Shown one piece after another: positions 37,423 through 46,927 of a stretch of 64,000 nucleotides of DNA. The stretch is from assembly GCA_949529985.1 (NCBI GenBank), contig CATIRS010000040.1, positions 62,001 through 126,000 of the forward strand. Direction: 5' to 3'. The notes beneath the pieces are model-generated. The model was not told the DNA's origin. It searched no databases and saw only the letters and a list, made by a program, of their open reading frames with translations. Numbering within the stretch: the first letter of the stretch is position 1; each line of letters begins with the position of its first letter. Source of the DNA: Owenweeksia sp. TMED14 (GTDB lineage: Bacteria; Bacteroidota; Bacteroidia; Flavobacteriales; Schleiferiaceae). The translations under genes were made by a program, and so were the position numbers.

Positions 37423-38330
37423 ATGCAATTGAATCATTCGGCGTGGACAAACAGTACGAAGGCCATATCGCGCTACACCCAATAGATATGGAAATTCCGG
37501 AGGGAAGTGTATTTGGATTACTCGGACCAAATGGAGCTGGAAAAACAACTCTACTTCGTATTATTAATCAAATAATATCACCTGATCATGGTTCCGTCAA
37601 TTTTTATGGACAAAAAATTAGATCTTCAGATAGTCATCAAATAGGATATCTCCCTGAAGAACGGGGACTTTATAAAAAAATGAAAGTAGGCGAGCAATCC
37701 ATGTATTTCGCACAGCTGAAAGGTTTAAGCCGCCATGAAGCAAGAAAAAGACTTCATTGGTGGTTTAAAAAATGGGGACTTGAGACTTGGTGGGACAAAA
37801 AAGTTGAGGAACTGTCGAAAGGTATGGCACAAAAAATCCAGTTCATTACCACCGTTCTTCATGAGCCTAAACTATTAGTTTTTGATGAACCTTTTAGCGG
37901 TTTGGATCCAATAAATGCTGCTCTTATTAGAGACGAAATGCTTAGAATAAAAAAAGAAGGTTCAACAATCCTTCTTTCCACTCATAGAATGGAAAGTGTA
38001 GAAGAATTGTGCAGCCATATGGCGCTCTTAAACAATGGAGAAAAAATATTGGATGGATCTGTAAATGAAATTCGAGAGTCGCATCGTAACGGAAACTTTA
38101 GGTTGTCATACAGATCTAAAAACCCTATCACTTTATCACTACCGGGTGAAGTTATTATATCTCAAAACATAACAGACTTTAATAAAGGCATATGTATAGC
38201 CGAACTTCAAAGTACAAAATTAAATAGTTCAGAAATTATAAGTGCTTTAGCACCTCAAGTAGATACAATTCGATTTGAAGAAATTATACCAAGCATGAAC
38301 GATATTTTCATTAAATCAGTAAAAAAATGA
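37419..38330 (+). CDS. ABC transporter ATP-binding protein, NatA-like
   Basis: ATPase subunit of a two-gene ABC-2 type exporter, 303 residues. Visible motifs are Walker A GPNGAGKTT near residue 36, the signature ELSKGMAQK near residue 133 (LSKGM instead of LSGGQ, as in NatA-like proteins), Walker B LLVFDEPFSGLDP near residue 152 and the switch His in STHRMESVEEL. A ~85-residue C-terminal extension follows the ATPase core. It overlaps mfd upstream and the permease gene downstream by four bases each (ATGA). The substrate is unknown; NatAB exports sodium in Bacillus, but that cannot be transferred here. Confidence 0.92.
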   Translation: MNAIESFGVDKQYEGHIALHPIDMEIPEGSVFGLLGPNGAGKTTLLRIINQIISPDHGSVNFYGQKIRSSDSHQIGYLPEERGLYKKMKVGEQSMYFAQLKGLSRHEARKRLHWWFKKWGLETWWDKKVEELSKGMAQKIQFITTVLHEPKLLVFDEPFSGLDPINAALIRDEMLRIKKEGSTILLSTHRMESVEELCSHMALLNNGEKILDGSVNEIRESHRNGNFRLSYRSKNPITLSLPGEVIISQNITDFNKGICIAELQSTKLNSSEIISALAPQVDTIRFEEIIPSMNDIFIKSVKK

Positions 38331-39640
38331 GCACTTTTTTGATTGTCGCTAAACGAGAGTTTACAACTAGAGTTAGGAATAAAACCTTCTTATTGATGAC
38401 TATTTTGGGCCCTATATTTTTTGGAGCAATACTTGTTATCCCAGCCTTATTAGCAGGCGTTGATGAAGAACCCAAAACAATTTTAGTAGTCGACAATTCA
38501 TTCCTTTTGCGTGGAATGGGAACTATCGAAGGAAACAGGCTCGAATATTTTGATCCTAAATTGGTTGACGAACAAATGGCTATTTCAAAAGTAAGAGACA
38601 ATGATTTATACGACGGTCTTTTATTTCTGCCACCTTCAGAAAACAATGATCCGGACTTTATACTTCGCAATACTCGTCTTTACTCAAAAGGTGACATAGG
38701 AATGGACTTAACCCGCAATTTAGAGAGGCGGTTGGGCAAAGCAGCAACAGAAGAAAAGTTGAAAATAAATGGCGTTAACCCTTCTATTGTAGCACAATCA
38801 ACAACTATCGTTAATATCAAGAATTTAGACTTAACCGAAGAAGGATCCGAAAGTAGCTCTTTACCTCTTAAAATGACAATTGGCTTTGCTTCTGGGTTTT
38901 TCATTTATTTTTTTACTTTTATATATGCGGCTCAAATAATGCGTGGGGTAATTGAAGAGAAAACTTCAAGAATAGTAGAAGTGATAATTACTTCAGTTAA
39001 ACCGACACAGCTCCTTTTAGGTAAGATAATCGGTATTGCGGCAGTAGGACTTTTACAATTTATAATTCTGATTATGTTTAGTTCTATTATTTACTCCATT
39101 GCAGGCGTAATTGGCATCTTAAGCCCAGAAATATCTGGGCTCAATACGACCGAAATTGCTTCAAGTACTGAGTCACAACTTATTTTAAGTGACATTATAG
39201 ATAGCTTGGGAGCGTTTAATATCCCAAAACTACTCGGATGCTTTCTTTTTTATTTTCTCGGAGGATATCTTCTATATGGAGCTTTATTTGCCGCAGCCGG
39301 CGCTGCAGTTGATTCAGAAGCAGACACTCAGCAATTCATATTACCCTTAACAATGCCATTAATACTAACCTTAATCCTTTCAACAAATATTATGCAAGAA
39401 CCCAATGGCTCCATTGCAATGTGGTTATCGTTTATCCCATTTTCTTCTCCAATCGCAATGACAATGAGACTTCCTTTTGGTGGTGTAGAGACCTGGGAAA
39501 TCTTGCTTAGTATGTTATCTTTAGTGATAGGTTTCTTAGCAACAACTTGGGTGTCTGCAAAGATTTATCGTGTGGGAATACTATCTTATGGAAAAAAAGT
39601 GAGTTATAAAGATCTTTACAAATGGATACGAAGAAATTAA
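38327..39640 (+). CDS. ABC-2 type permease, NatB-like
   Basis: Membrane partner of the preceding ATPase, 437 residues. One hydrophobic helix near residues 20-45 is followed by a large extracytoplasmic domain (about 50-185) and then a cluster of about five membrane helices from residue 190 (MTIGFASGFFIYFFTFIYAA) to 410. The motif GVIEEKTSRIVEVIITSVKPTQLLLGKI, of which EEKTSRIVEVIITS is the key part, near residue 206 is typical of the ABC2_membrane_3 group. Translation is coupled to the ATPase gene. mscS follows after 14 bases. Confidence 0.9.
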   Translation: MSTFLIVAKREFTTRVRNKTFLLMTILGPIFFGAILVIPALLAGVDEEPKTILVVDNSFLLRGMGTIEGNRLEYFDPKLVDEQMAISKVRDNDLYDGLLFLPPSENNDPDFILRNTRLYSKGDIGMDLTRNLERRLGKAATEEKLKINGVNPSIVAQSTTIVNIKNLDLTEEGSESSSLPLKMTIGFASGFFIYFFTFIYAAQIMRGVIEEKTSRIVEVIITSVKPTQLLLGKIIGIAAVGLLQFIILIMFSSIIYSIAGVIGILSPEISGLNTTEIASSTESQLILSDIIDSLGAFNIPKLLGCFLFYFLGGYLLYGALFAAAGAAVDSEADTQQFILPLTMPLILTLILSTNIMQEPNGSIAMWLSFIPFSSPIAMTMRLPFGGVETWEILLSMLSLVIGFLATTWVSAKIYRVGILSYGKKVSYKDLYKWIRRN

Positions 39641-39654
39641 TAAACTAGCAGCAT

Positions 39655-40482
39655 ATGACTTTGTCTGACTTTCTTGAATTTATAATTTTTAAATATGATG
39701 ATATTAGTGTCACACTATTTGATATTATTCAAATAGTATTAATACTAACATTTGCTAGGTTCATTACATATTTTGTTAAAAGAATATTCGGTCGCGCTGT
39801 TTCGCGAAAAACAGTTGATCACGGCACCGCATCGTCACTACGTCAACTTTTAAACTACTTCATTTGGATTATAACAATATTATTCACTCTGGACTTTTCA
39901 GGAATCGGAATCACGGTTATCTTAGCTTATTCTACTGCTCTTTTTGTTGGATTAGGTTTAGGACTTCAGGATACATTTAGAGATTTCATCTCTGGAATAA
40001 TATTACTCACAGAAAGAAGTATTTCAGCTGGAGACATTATCGAGATTGATGGAATGACCGGAATTGTAAAGGAAGTAGGTTTGCGAACAACTAAAATATC
40101 AACTCGCGATGATATTTCCGTCATTTTACCAAATAGTAAATTAACTAATCAAGGAGTCATCAATTGGAGTCATCAAAATACTGCAACACGATTTCATATT
40201 TCCGTAGGTGTGGCTTATGGTTCAAATACTGATGAAGTAAAAAAGCAATTAATAGAATGTATGAAAAAAAGCCCTGATGTTCATTCGAAACCAGCTCCTT
40301 CCGTTCAATTTAAAAATTTTGGGAACAGCGCATTAGAATTCAATGCTAATTTCCATAGCTCTAACCTCTTTCGGATAGAATTCACCAAGTCAGATATACG
40401 ATTCTCCATAGATGAGGCATTTCGCAAGAATAACATTACGATTGCATTCCCGCAAATGGACGTATGGATGCATAATAAATAG
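39655..40482 (+). CDS. MscS-family mechanosensitive channel
   Basis: Small-conductance mechanosensitive channel of the inner membrane that vents solutes on hypo-osmotic shock. The 275 residues hold three membrane helices (about 20-40, 60-80, 85-110), with the pore-lining helix rich in Gly and Ala (STALFVGLGLGLQDTFRDFI), then the beta domain (SAGDIIEIDGMTGIVKEVGL near 123, SVILPNSKLTNQGVINWS near 154) and an alpha/beta C-terminal domain. Start ATG at 39655 lies 14 bases after the permease. After its stop a weak 6-base stem (40488-40505) is seen, too weak to call a terminator. Confidence 0.93.
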   Translation: MTLSDFLEFIIFKYDDISVTLFDIIQIVLILTFARFITYFVKRIFGRAVSRKTVDHGTASSLRQLLNYFIWIITILFTLDFSGIGITVILAYSTALFVGLGLGLQDTFRDFISGIILLTERSISAGDIIEIDGMTGIVKEVGLRTTKISTRDDISVILPNSKLTNQGVINWSHQNTATRFHISVGVAYGSNTDEVKKQLIECMKKSPDVHSKPAPSVQFKNFGNSALEFNANFHSSNLFRIEFTKSDIRFSIDEAFRKNNITIAFPQMDVWMHNK

Positions 40483-40629
40483 TGTTTCAACTAATGAAAT
40501 AGTTGGGCGTATTTTCAAGAAAAATAATTTCTTTTTTGTTATTTCACAACACCTATAAAACCGAACTTTAAAACTATATATTGCGTTAATCTATCTAAGA
40601 GATTAAGATAATCAAAACAGAAAATAATA

Positions 40630-41784
40630 ATGGCACGCATCCTTATTGTAGAAGATGAAAAATCGATAAGAAATGTCTTAAAAAATATTCTTATTAATGA
40701 GGACAAGTCTCATCAAGTATTGGAAGCCGATGATGGTGAAATGGGTATTCAGCAATTGAAGGAGAATTCATTCGATCTAGTTCTCTGTGATATTAAAATG
40801 CCTAAAAAAGATGGCATCGAAGTTTTAGACTTTATAATGAATAACTATGGCGACATCCCAACAATTATGATTTCAGGGCATGGTGATATAGATACCGCAG
40901 TTGCATGCATTAGAAAAGGGGCCTATGATTATATTGCAAAACCACCTGATCTCAATCGGCTAGTTACAACAATTCGTCAAGCTCTCGATCGAAAAATTTT
41001 ACTCCAAGAAAATCGACGGTTGAGAAAAAAAGTTGATAGTAAATTTGCGATGATTGGCAAATCAAAATCATTGGAAATCGTTAGGAATATGATTAAAAAA
41101 GTGGCGCCGACTGACGCCAGAGTCTTAATAACCGGACCGAATGGCTCAGGAAAAGAAATTGTAGCAAATCAACTGCATCAACTTAGCGCCAGATCCAAGC
41201 AGTCATTTATCGAAGTTAATTGTGCTGCCATACCATCTGAATTGATCGAATCTGAGTTATTTGGACACATTAAAGGCTCGTTTACATCAGCAATAAAGGA
41301 CCGTAAGGGTAAGTTTGAGTTGGCTGATGGCGGGACATTATTCTTGGATGAAATTGGAGATATGAGCATCTCTGCTCAAGCTAAAGTTCTCCGCGCCCTT
41401 CAAGAAAATCGCATTACACCAGTGGGCTCAGGGAAATCTATTTCAGTAGATGTTCGAATAATCGCAGCAACTAATAAAAATATCAAAAAAGAAATAAATT
41501 CTGGTCGATTTCGAGAAGATCTTTATCACCGACTAAGCGTCATATTAATAGAAGTCCCTCCCCTAAATTTAAGACGGCAGGATATTCCTGATCTTATTAA
41601 TCACTTCTTAGAAACTCTAACAGAAAGAGGATTCGGTCAAAAAAAATTTTCGAAAGAGGCCATTAAACATTTAGAATCTGCAAATTGGTCTGGCAATATA
41701 AGAGAGCTTCGAAATGTAGTTGAAAGGCTCCATATTCTTGGATCTGATCCAGTTCAATTAGATGAAGCATCTAAATATTCTTGA
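40630..41784 (+). CDS. NtrC-type response regulator lacking a DNA-binding domain
   Basis: Two-domain protein of 384 residues. The receiver domain (1-120) has the phospho-acceptor D54 in LCDIKMP, the acidic pair E8-D9, and Lys in YIAKPP. The AAA+ domain (about 137-365) has Walker A GPNGSGKE, ELFGHIKGSFTSA and LFLDEIGDMS (Walker B). The sigma-54 contact loop, normally GAFTGA, reads G216-S-F-T-S-A221. The protein ends soon after GNIRELRNVVERL, so the C-terminal Fis-type helix-turn-helix is missing. Similar short regulators are common in Bacteroidota as far as I recall. It may act without promoter binding or bind through a partner. No sensor kinase gene is adjacent. Confidence 0.9.
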   Translation: MARILIVEDEKSIRNVLKNILINEDKSHQVLEADDGEMGIQQLKENSFDLVLCDIKMPKKDGIEVLDFIMNNYGDIPTIMISGHGDIDTAVACIRKGAYDYIAKPPDLNRLVTTIRQALDRKILLQENRRLRKKVDSKFAMIGKSKSLEIVRNMIKKVAPTDARVLITGPNGSGKEIVANQLHQLSARSKQSFIEVNCAAIPSELIESELFGHIKGSFTSAIKDRKGKFELADGGTLFLDEIGDMSISAQAKVLRALQENRITPVGSGKSISVDVRIIAATNKNIKKEINSGRFREDLYHRLSVILIEVPPLNLRRQDIPDLINHFLETLTERGFGQKKFSKEAIKHLESANWSGNIRELRNVVERLHILGSDPVQLDEASKYS

Positions 41785-43105
41785 GCGCAATTACTCCTAT
41801 TTGATTGTAAAATCTTGTGGTCAAAAGATAAGCACTTATCGTTAAACCGACAGCTAGTGCAATCCAAACACCGATTGCACCCAATTCGAAATAAGTACCA
41901 AGTACCCACTCAAGTGGTAAGGCAATTAGATAATAAGAAATAAAAGAAATTACTGTCGGAGTTTTAACGTCTTGAATTCCTCTGAGAACGCCTAATGCCG
42001 TAGCTTGCAATCCATCACTTATTTGAAAAACAGTAGCAACTATTAATAAAGATGCTGCTGATGAGATTACATCAATTTCATTTGTGTAAAATGATGGGAG
42101 AATATTTCTGAGAGTAAAAAATAAAATTCCAGTAAAAGACATGAAAGCTATAGTTAGAGCAAACAAGCTTTTCCCAGCGCTTAAAGCTTCATTCCCTCTC
42201 CTTGCTCCTAAAAGCTGACCGAGTCTAACTGTCCCTGCCGCCCCTAGTCCTGTGGCAGCCATATAGGATATCGAAGCAAGATTAATAGCGATTTGATGAG
42301 CTGCTAACTGCTTGGGACCATAAGTTCCGATAATCCATGCGCTCGCTGCAAAAGCACTGACTTCAAATACATATTGCAGGCCTGATGGCAATCCTAATTT
42401 CAACAATGACCTAATTGCTCTAAATGAAACAGTAAATTTTTTAGAAATAATCGAATAACTTTTCTTTTTAAGAAAAACAAAATACCAAACATGAAAGGCC
42501 ATAAAACATCGAGCAATTATTGTAGCTATACCGGCACCAATAATTCCCCAAGCAGGAAAAATGAACAGCCCAAAAATCATAAAAGCATTGAGGAAAATAT
42601 TCAATAAATTACCAAATAAACTTATACGCATAGGGGTTTTAGTGTCACCTAGACCCTCCAAATATTGTTTACCGGAAAGAAAGAGCATAAAAGGAAAATA
42701 TGAAACCATGACTAAAATTAAATAGCCCCTACTTTCATTCAAAACCTCGAGTGACTGATCAGTTGTTTTAACAAATAAAAAAAGCAACCAAGCAAATAAG
42801 AACATTACAATAGAGGTGCTAATATTCACTAGAGTAGAATTTTTCAGCAATCTGTATGCCTTATCCCATCTTTTTTGACCCGCTGCACGTGCAACTAATG
42901 GAGTAAGTCCGTACGCAACACCAATTCCAAAAACCAGAGGTACACTTGATATAGAACTAGCCAGAGAGACTGCGGCAAGAGGAATAATGCCGAGTTGACC
43001 TACCATGATTGAATCTGAAATAGAGGTGGCGATATGTCCTAATTGGCCAATGATGACGGGAACAGCTAATGGAATATTTTCTCGCCATTGAAATACTTTT
43101 ATCAT
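41771..43105 (-). CDS. MATE-family multidrug efflux protein (NorM/MdtK-like)
   Basis: Inner-membrane exporter driven by a sodium or proton gradient, 444 residues with about twelve hydrophobic segments in two pseudo-repeats. Family text includes AVPVIIGQLGHIATSISDSIMVGQLG near the start (key part ISDSIMVGQLG), GIGVAYGLTPLVARAAGQ near 57, AHQIAINLASISYMAATGLG near 262 and the second-half repeat KTPTVISFISYYLIALP near 374. It converges with the response-regulator gene, overlapping it by 14 bases, and shares one base with the small acidic-protein gene upstream. Substrate unknown. Confidence 0.93.
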   Translation of the reverse strand: MIKVFQWRENIPLAVPVIIGQLGHIATSISDSIMVGQLGIIPLAAVSLASSISSVPLVFGIGVAYGLTPLVARAAGQKRWDKAYRLLKNSTLVNISTSIVMFLFAWLLFLFVKTTDQSLEVLNESRGYLILVMVSYFPFMLFLSGKQYLEGLGDTKTPMRISLFGNLLNIFLNAFMIFGLFIFPAWGIIGAGIATIIARCFMAFHVWYFVFLKKKSYSIISKKFTVSFRAIRSLLKLGLPSGLQYVFEVSAFAASAWIIGTYGPKQLAAHQIAINLASISYMAATGLGAAGTVRLGQLLGARRGNEALSAGKSLFALTIAFMSFTGILFFTLRNILPSFYTNEIDVISSAASLLIVATVFQISDGLQATALGVLRGIQDVKTPTVISFISYYLIALPLEWVLGTYFELGAIGVWIALAVGLTISAYLLTTRFYNQIGVIALKNI

Positions 43106-43338
43106 TAATCCATAGCCTCGTAACGGTCTACTTCGCGCATATAAAAAGTATTTGCTTCTTCGAGCAAACGATTCATCTCATCTGTAAGTTCAGTCTCGTC
43201 CTCGTCCTCTATCTGATCTAACCATTCAACCTCGTCAGTATCTAAGTCTATTACAAACCTAGGGAAATCAGTATGAATAATGTAAACATTTTCGGGTTGG
43301 TCAGTATTGTCTCCAACCAGAAATTTAGGGATAGCCAT
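43105..43338 (-). CDS. Small acidic conserved hypothetical protein
   Basis: Protein of 77 residues, strongly acidic in its second half (DQIEDEDETELTDEMNR). The N-terminus IPKFLVGDNTDQPENVYIIH and FPRFVIDLDTDEVEWLD resemble a short conserved protein I recall from many flavobacteria, with no assigned function. There is no signal peptide or membrane span, so it is likely cytosolic. Its stop shares a base with the MATE start, so translation of the two is coupled. A TACCTTAG (one mismatch to TAnnTTTG) lies upstream on the minus strand. Confidence 0.8.
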   Translation of the reverse strand: MAIPKFLVGDNTDQPENVYIIHTDFPRFVIDLDTDEVEWLDQIEDEDETELTDEMNRLLEEANTFYMREVDRYEAMD

Positions 43339-43392
43339 AAGTAAGGATTATTTTTTACGTATTATTTAAACTAAGGTACAATTTATGAGCAG

Positions 43393-43400
43393 TACATTTA
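43393..43400 (+). promoter_or_regulatory. Possible -7 element TACATTTA abutting the GTG of the glycosyltransferase fusion
   Basis: TAnnTTTA (final A instead of G) ending four bases before the GTG start at 43405. It supports the GTG as the true start and predicts a leaderless message. One mismatch makes it weaker than the exact cases. Confidence 0.3.
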
Positions 43401-43404
43401 TTGT

Positions 43405-45576
43405 GTGAACATATTATTCTTTGCCCGAAAAACTCTTCTTAAACAACCTGGAGGAGATAGTGTCCAGGTATTAGAAACAATCAAAGCCTTGACCTCTCTT
43501 GGTCATAATGTAAAATTAATTCTCAGATCAAGAGATTTCGTGAAAGAAACGACGAAGTCTGAATGGGATGTGGTTCACAGTATAAATCTAGGCCGCATAG
43601 TAGATCAATACCTTTGTTATCGATACCGCAAAAAAAATTCAAGGATTCGTTGGATTATCTCCTCAATACTGGTTGATTATGAAAAATTTGAATCAAAAAG
43701 AGGTGTTGTCTGGAAATACTTACCTAATCATTTAAAAGAATTTATTAAGATTTTTCTTCGTGCCATTTTCAGCCAAGATCGTTATCCTTCAATAGGCTTA
43801 ATAAGTTTAAAAAATCCAATAATGAAATTTGCTTGGACGGCCGATTCATTAATTGCAACTACTTCGACAGAATCAGAACGCATCAAAAAAATAACTGGAT
43901 TAGGAAAGAGCGTTCAAGTCATTTCTCCTGGATTAGAACATCTTCAAATTACTTCTAATTCGAATCGTAAAGGATATATTGTTCTTGGCAGAATAGAGGG
44001 AATAAAGAATCAAATTGCAGCCGTAAACGCTTGGAGAATTTTAAGTGAAAAAGGATTTAAAGAATCACTCACTTTAATTGGAGATATTTCGATAAATCAC
44101 AAAAGATATGGCAAATCTGTTGGGCGCGCCATAAAGAAAGCAAAAAATTCTGGAGCACATATTGATTGGATTCCAGCAGTTCCAAAAAATGAATTACCTG
44201 GAATATTATCACAAACCTATGCTGTCATTATACCCTCTCTTTTTGAGACATTTGGCCTTACCGCAATAGAAGGCCTTCAGGCAAAATGTCAAGTCATTTT
44301 ATCAGAAAATGCTGAAAGTGCTTCGGAACTTAATAAAGATGTCTTCCTCTGCTCACCAACACCAGAGGGTATTGCCAAAGCAGTTTTAATTGCTAATGAA
44401 CATCCTAAAAATGATGCTAACATTAATAATTATTCATGGAAAAAGGCAGCAAAAGATCTAGAAATAGTTTATAAAAAAAATAATTTATTTATAGCATTTA
44501 GCGGCTCTCGTGGAATGCCGAATAGATATGGTGGATATGAAGAAATGGTTGACCATGTCTCACGCCGTCTATCAGATTTAGGAAATCGAGTATGGGTTAG
44601 TACATCCTCATGTCATCCAGAACCTTATTATGCTTACCCAGGGATTTTTCGGAAAACTCATTGGGATCCTGAAAAAATATTTGGATCATTTTCGCAGTTT
44701 ATATATGACTGGATAAGCCTTAAATCAATTAAAAAATGGCAACCAGACGCTCATATAACCCTTGGTACAACAAGTTCAGGACTCTGGCTCTTATGGTTTA
44801 GTTGGATTCTAAAAAATAGAGTTGCAGTGCATTTAGACGGTATAGAATGGAAACGTGGAAAATATTCGCCTTCTGTAAAAAAATATTTAAGACTAACAGA
44901 ATCATGGGCCGTGAAATCTTCAGATTCAATAATATCGGATAATCCTGGAATAACCCAATACTGCGAAGAAATTTATAATAAACCTCTTCATGAAATCTCA
45001 TATGGAGCTATAACTCCACGACCATTATTAGAGGAAGAGTTGACTGTATTATTAGATCAATTTCAGTTAAAAAAAGATGCATATGCTCTTATTATATGCA
45101 GATTAGTGCCTGAAAACAATATTCTTGAGATCTTAAATGAGCTTTTAAAAGAATCCAAAGTCGCAGTGGTTGGCTTTTGGAATACAAAATATGCCAAGCA
45201 TATTTTGAAATTCTTTAAGAATAATAATAATTTAATATCAATTAATAGTGAATTTGACCCCTTAAAGACTCAAGCCTTGAGGCAAGGAGCCACCTTATAT
45301 GTCCATGGGCACAGCGTTGGTGGAACTAATCCCGGACTTCTTCAAGCTATGGCTGCAAGTTGTAGAATAGCAGCTCACGATAATATTTTTAATCGATCAA
45401 TATTAGGGGATCAAGGAGTCTATTTCAATTTCCACAATGAAGAATTGAGCCTAAAAAAAATATGGTTTCAACGAAATTCACTAAACAATGATTGGAATGA
45501 AAGATTAAAAATCCATAATTGGGACTTTATAGCAGACAAATATTATTTGGTCGCCAAACAATTGGCTAAAATATAA
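43405..45576 (+). CDS. Two-domain glycosyltransferase (GT4 plus DUF1972/rhamnosyltransferase-like)
   Basis: One frame of 723 residues encoding two GT-B glycosyltransferases. Residues 1-360 are a GT4 enzyme with an N-terminal NILFFARKTLLKQPGGDSVQ and the E-x7-E motif ETFGLTAIE near residue 282. Residues ~364-723 begin FSGSRGMPNRYGGYEEMVDH, the DUF1972 signature of rhamnosyl- and related transferases, with HLDGIEWKRGKYS near 472 and HSVGGTNPGLLQAMA near 635. No signal or membrane span is seen. It probably adds two successive sugars to a lipid-linked precursor in the cytoplasm. It faces a polyprenyl-phosphate sugar transferase gene, with eight bases between stops. Starts at GTG; no ATG fits the N-terminus. 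Confidence 0.85.
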   Translation: MNILFFARKTLLKQPGGDSVQVLETIKALTSLGHNVKLILRSRDFVKETTKSEWDVVHSINLGRIVDQYLCYRYRKKNSRIRWIISSILVDYEKFESKRGVVWKYLPNHLKEFIKIFLRAIFSQDRYPSIGLISLKNPIMKFAWTADSLIATTSTESERIKKITGLGKSVQVISPGLEHLQITSNSNRKGYIVLGRIEGIKNQIAAVNAWRILSEKGFKESLTLIGDISINHKRYGKSVGRAIKKAKNSGAHIDWIPAVPKNELPGILSQTYAVIIPSLFETFGLTAIEGLQAKCQVILSENAESASELNKDVFLCSPTPEGIAKAVLIANEHPKNDANINNYSWKKAAKDLEIVYKKNNLFIAFSGSRGMPNRYGGYEEMVDHVSRRLSDLGNRVWVSTSSCHPEPYYAYPGIFRKTHWDPEKIFGSFSQFIYDWISLKSIKKWQPDAHITLGTTSSGLWLLWFSWILKNRVAVHLDGIEWKRGKYSPSVKKYLRLTESWAVKSSDSIISDNPGITQYCEEIYNKPLHEISYGAITPRPLLEEELTVLLDQFQLKKDAYALIICRLVPENNILEILNELLKESKVAVVGFWNTKYAKHILKFFKNNNNLISINSEFDPLKTQALRQGATLYVHGHSVGGTNPGLLQAMAASCRIAAHDNIFNRSILGDQGVYFNFHNEELSLKKIWFQRNSLNNDWNERLKIHNWDFIADKYYLVAKQLAKI

Positions 45577-45584
45577 AACTTTCT

Positions 45585-46907
45585 CTAAATCCATTTTCTA
45601 GCCCCAAGTAATGTTGCTACAATTATTTTCAAATCTAAAATAAAAGACCAATTTTCAATATAATAAATATCTGTACGAATTCTTTCGCCCATTAACTCCA
45701 TGTTTTTTGATCCAGTCAAACCTCGTGCCTGTGCTAGTCCAGTAATTCCAGGGCGAACCCAATGTCTAATTCCATAATCTTTTATAGCTTTAGTATACAC
45801 ATCATGATCAGCGAGCATGTGCGGACGGGGGCCAACAAGACTCATATCACCTGTGAAAACATTCCACAGCTGAGGAAGTTCATCTAGGTGTGTTCTCCGA
45901 ATTATTCGACCTAAATATGTAATTCGATTATCGTTTTCCTGAGCTTGAATATTGTCCATTACTCCGGAATACATACTCCTAAATTTTAAAATTTTAAAAT
46001 TATTTCCAGCGGTTCCAATCCTGATTTGAGAATAAAAAACAGTGCCTTTAGAGTTAATTAGAATCAACAACCCTAAAATAGGAATTACCCATGAAAGGAT
46101 TAAAACCAAGCCAATAAGAGAAATTACAATATCAAATAACCTTTTTAGTCCTGACATAAAATAATTACTAAGTGGTTCAGGTCGAAGCTCCACTATAGGG
46201 ATATTTCCTATGGAGGATAAACGTGTGCGATTAGCACCTAAAACTCCCAAATCAGGAACTAAACGGAGTCGAATTCCCCAATTATCAGCAATTACAGATG
46301 CCTCTATCAGGTCATCTGGAACTACCCACAACTCCTCCCATTCTTTTGATAATTCAGGCAAATCAGTCAAAATACGGAATCGTTTTCCAATCTGATATCC
46401 ATATTCTGGATGTTTATCTAACTCCATACTAAGCCTTTCCCATTGCTCTCCGTTCCCAACAATTGCTATTGACTTTAATCCATTGCCCTTTAAATAATAT
46501 TTTCTTAATGCCCGAAACCAAATAAATCGAAGAATAGTTCCAAAAAGCAAATATGTCAGAATAAATAAAAATAAAAATATCCGAGAATAATAAATAGAGG
46601 TCTTTAAAATAAAAATAATGAGAGAAATAAATGATAGATGAAGAAAAACCATTTTATAAAAACTCGATAAAACATTTCTAATTTCAACTCCAGCAATTAC
46701 TTTATGAACGCTAAAAAAAAGAGACAAACTCATCCAAAAAACAAAAACTAAAATAAACAAGATGAGATAATGTCCATAGTATTCAGGGTTATGTTCTGAC
46801 AAATCTCCTAAACGAACAATTACCCAGAGCAAGAAGGATGATGCTAAAATAGCTGCGTCTAATAAAAAAAAAACTAATTCTGATGATTTTAAACCTCTTG
46901 CCTCCAT
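45585..46907 (-). CDS. Polyprenyl-phosphate sugar-1-phosphate transferase (WcaJ/WbaP-like)
   Basis: Membrane enzyme that starts repeat-unit synthesis of an exopolysaccharide or O-antigen by moving a sugar-1-phosphate to undecaprenyl phosphate. The 440 residues show about four N-terminal membrane helices (10-125), a Rossmann-like middle domain (SIAIVGNGEQWERL near 147) and the C-terminal catalytic bacterial sugar transferase domain with one more helix near 260. Catalytic motifs are KILKFRSMYS, RITYLGRIIRRTHLDELPQL, GDMSLVGPRPH and RPGITGLAQARG. The sugar cannot be told. It is likely to start the glycan extended by the fused glycosyltransferase opposite. Confidence 0.93.
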   Translation of the reverse strand: MEARGLKSSELVFFLLDAAILASSFLLWVIVRLGDLSEHNPEYYGHYLILFILVFVFWMSLSLFFSVHKVIAGVEIRNVLSSFYKMVFLHLSFISLIIFILKTSIYYSRIFLFLFILTYLLFGTILRFIWFRALRKYYLKGNGLKSIAIVGNGEQWERLSMELDKHPEYGYQIGKRFRILTDLPELSKEWEELWVVPDDLIEASVIADNWGIRLRLVPDLGVLGANRTRLSSIGNIPIVELRPEPLSNYFMSGLKRLFDIVISLIGLVLILSWVIPILGLLILINSKGTVFYSQIRIGTAGNNFKILKFRSMYSGVMDNIQAQENDNRITYLGRIIRRTHLDELPQLWNVFTGDMSLVGPRPHMLADHDVYTKAIKDYGIRHWVRPGITGLAQARGLTGSKNMELMGERIRTDIYYIENWSFILDLKIIVATLLGARKWI

Positions 46908-46927
46908 AAAGGCACATAAGTTAACCC

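Noticed and set aside
40488-40505. CAACTA/TAGTTG hairpin after mscS
   Set aside because: Six weak pairs and no T-run directly after it; not enough to call a terminator.
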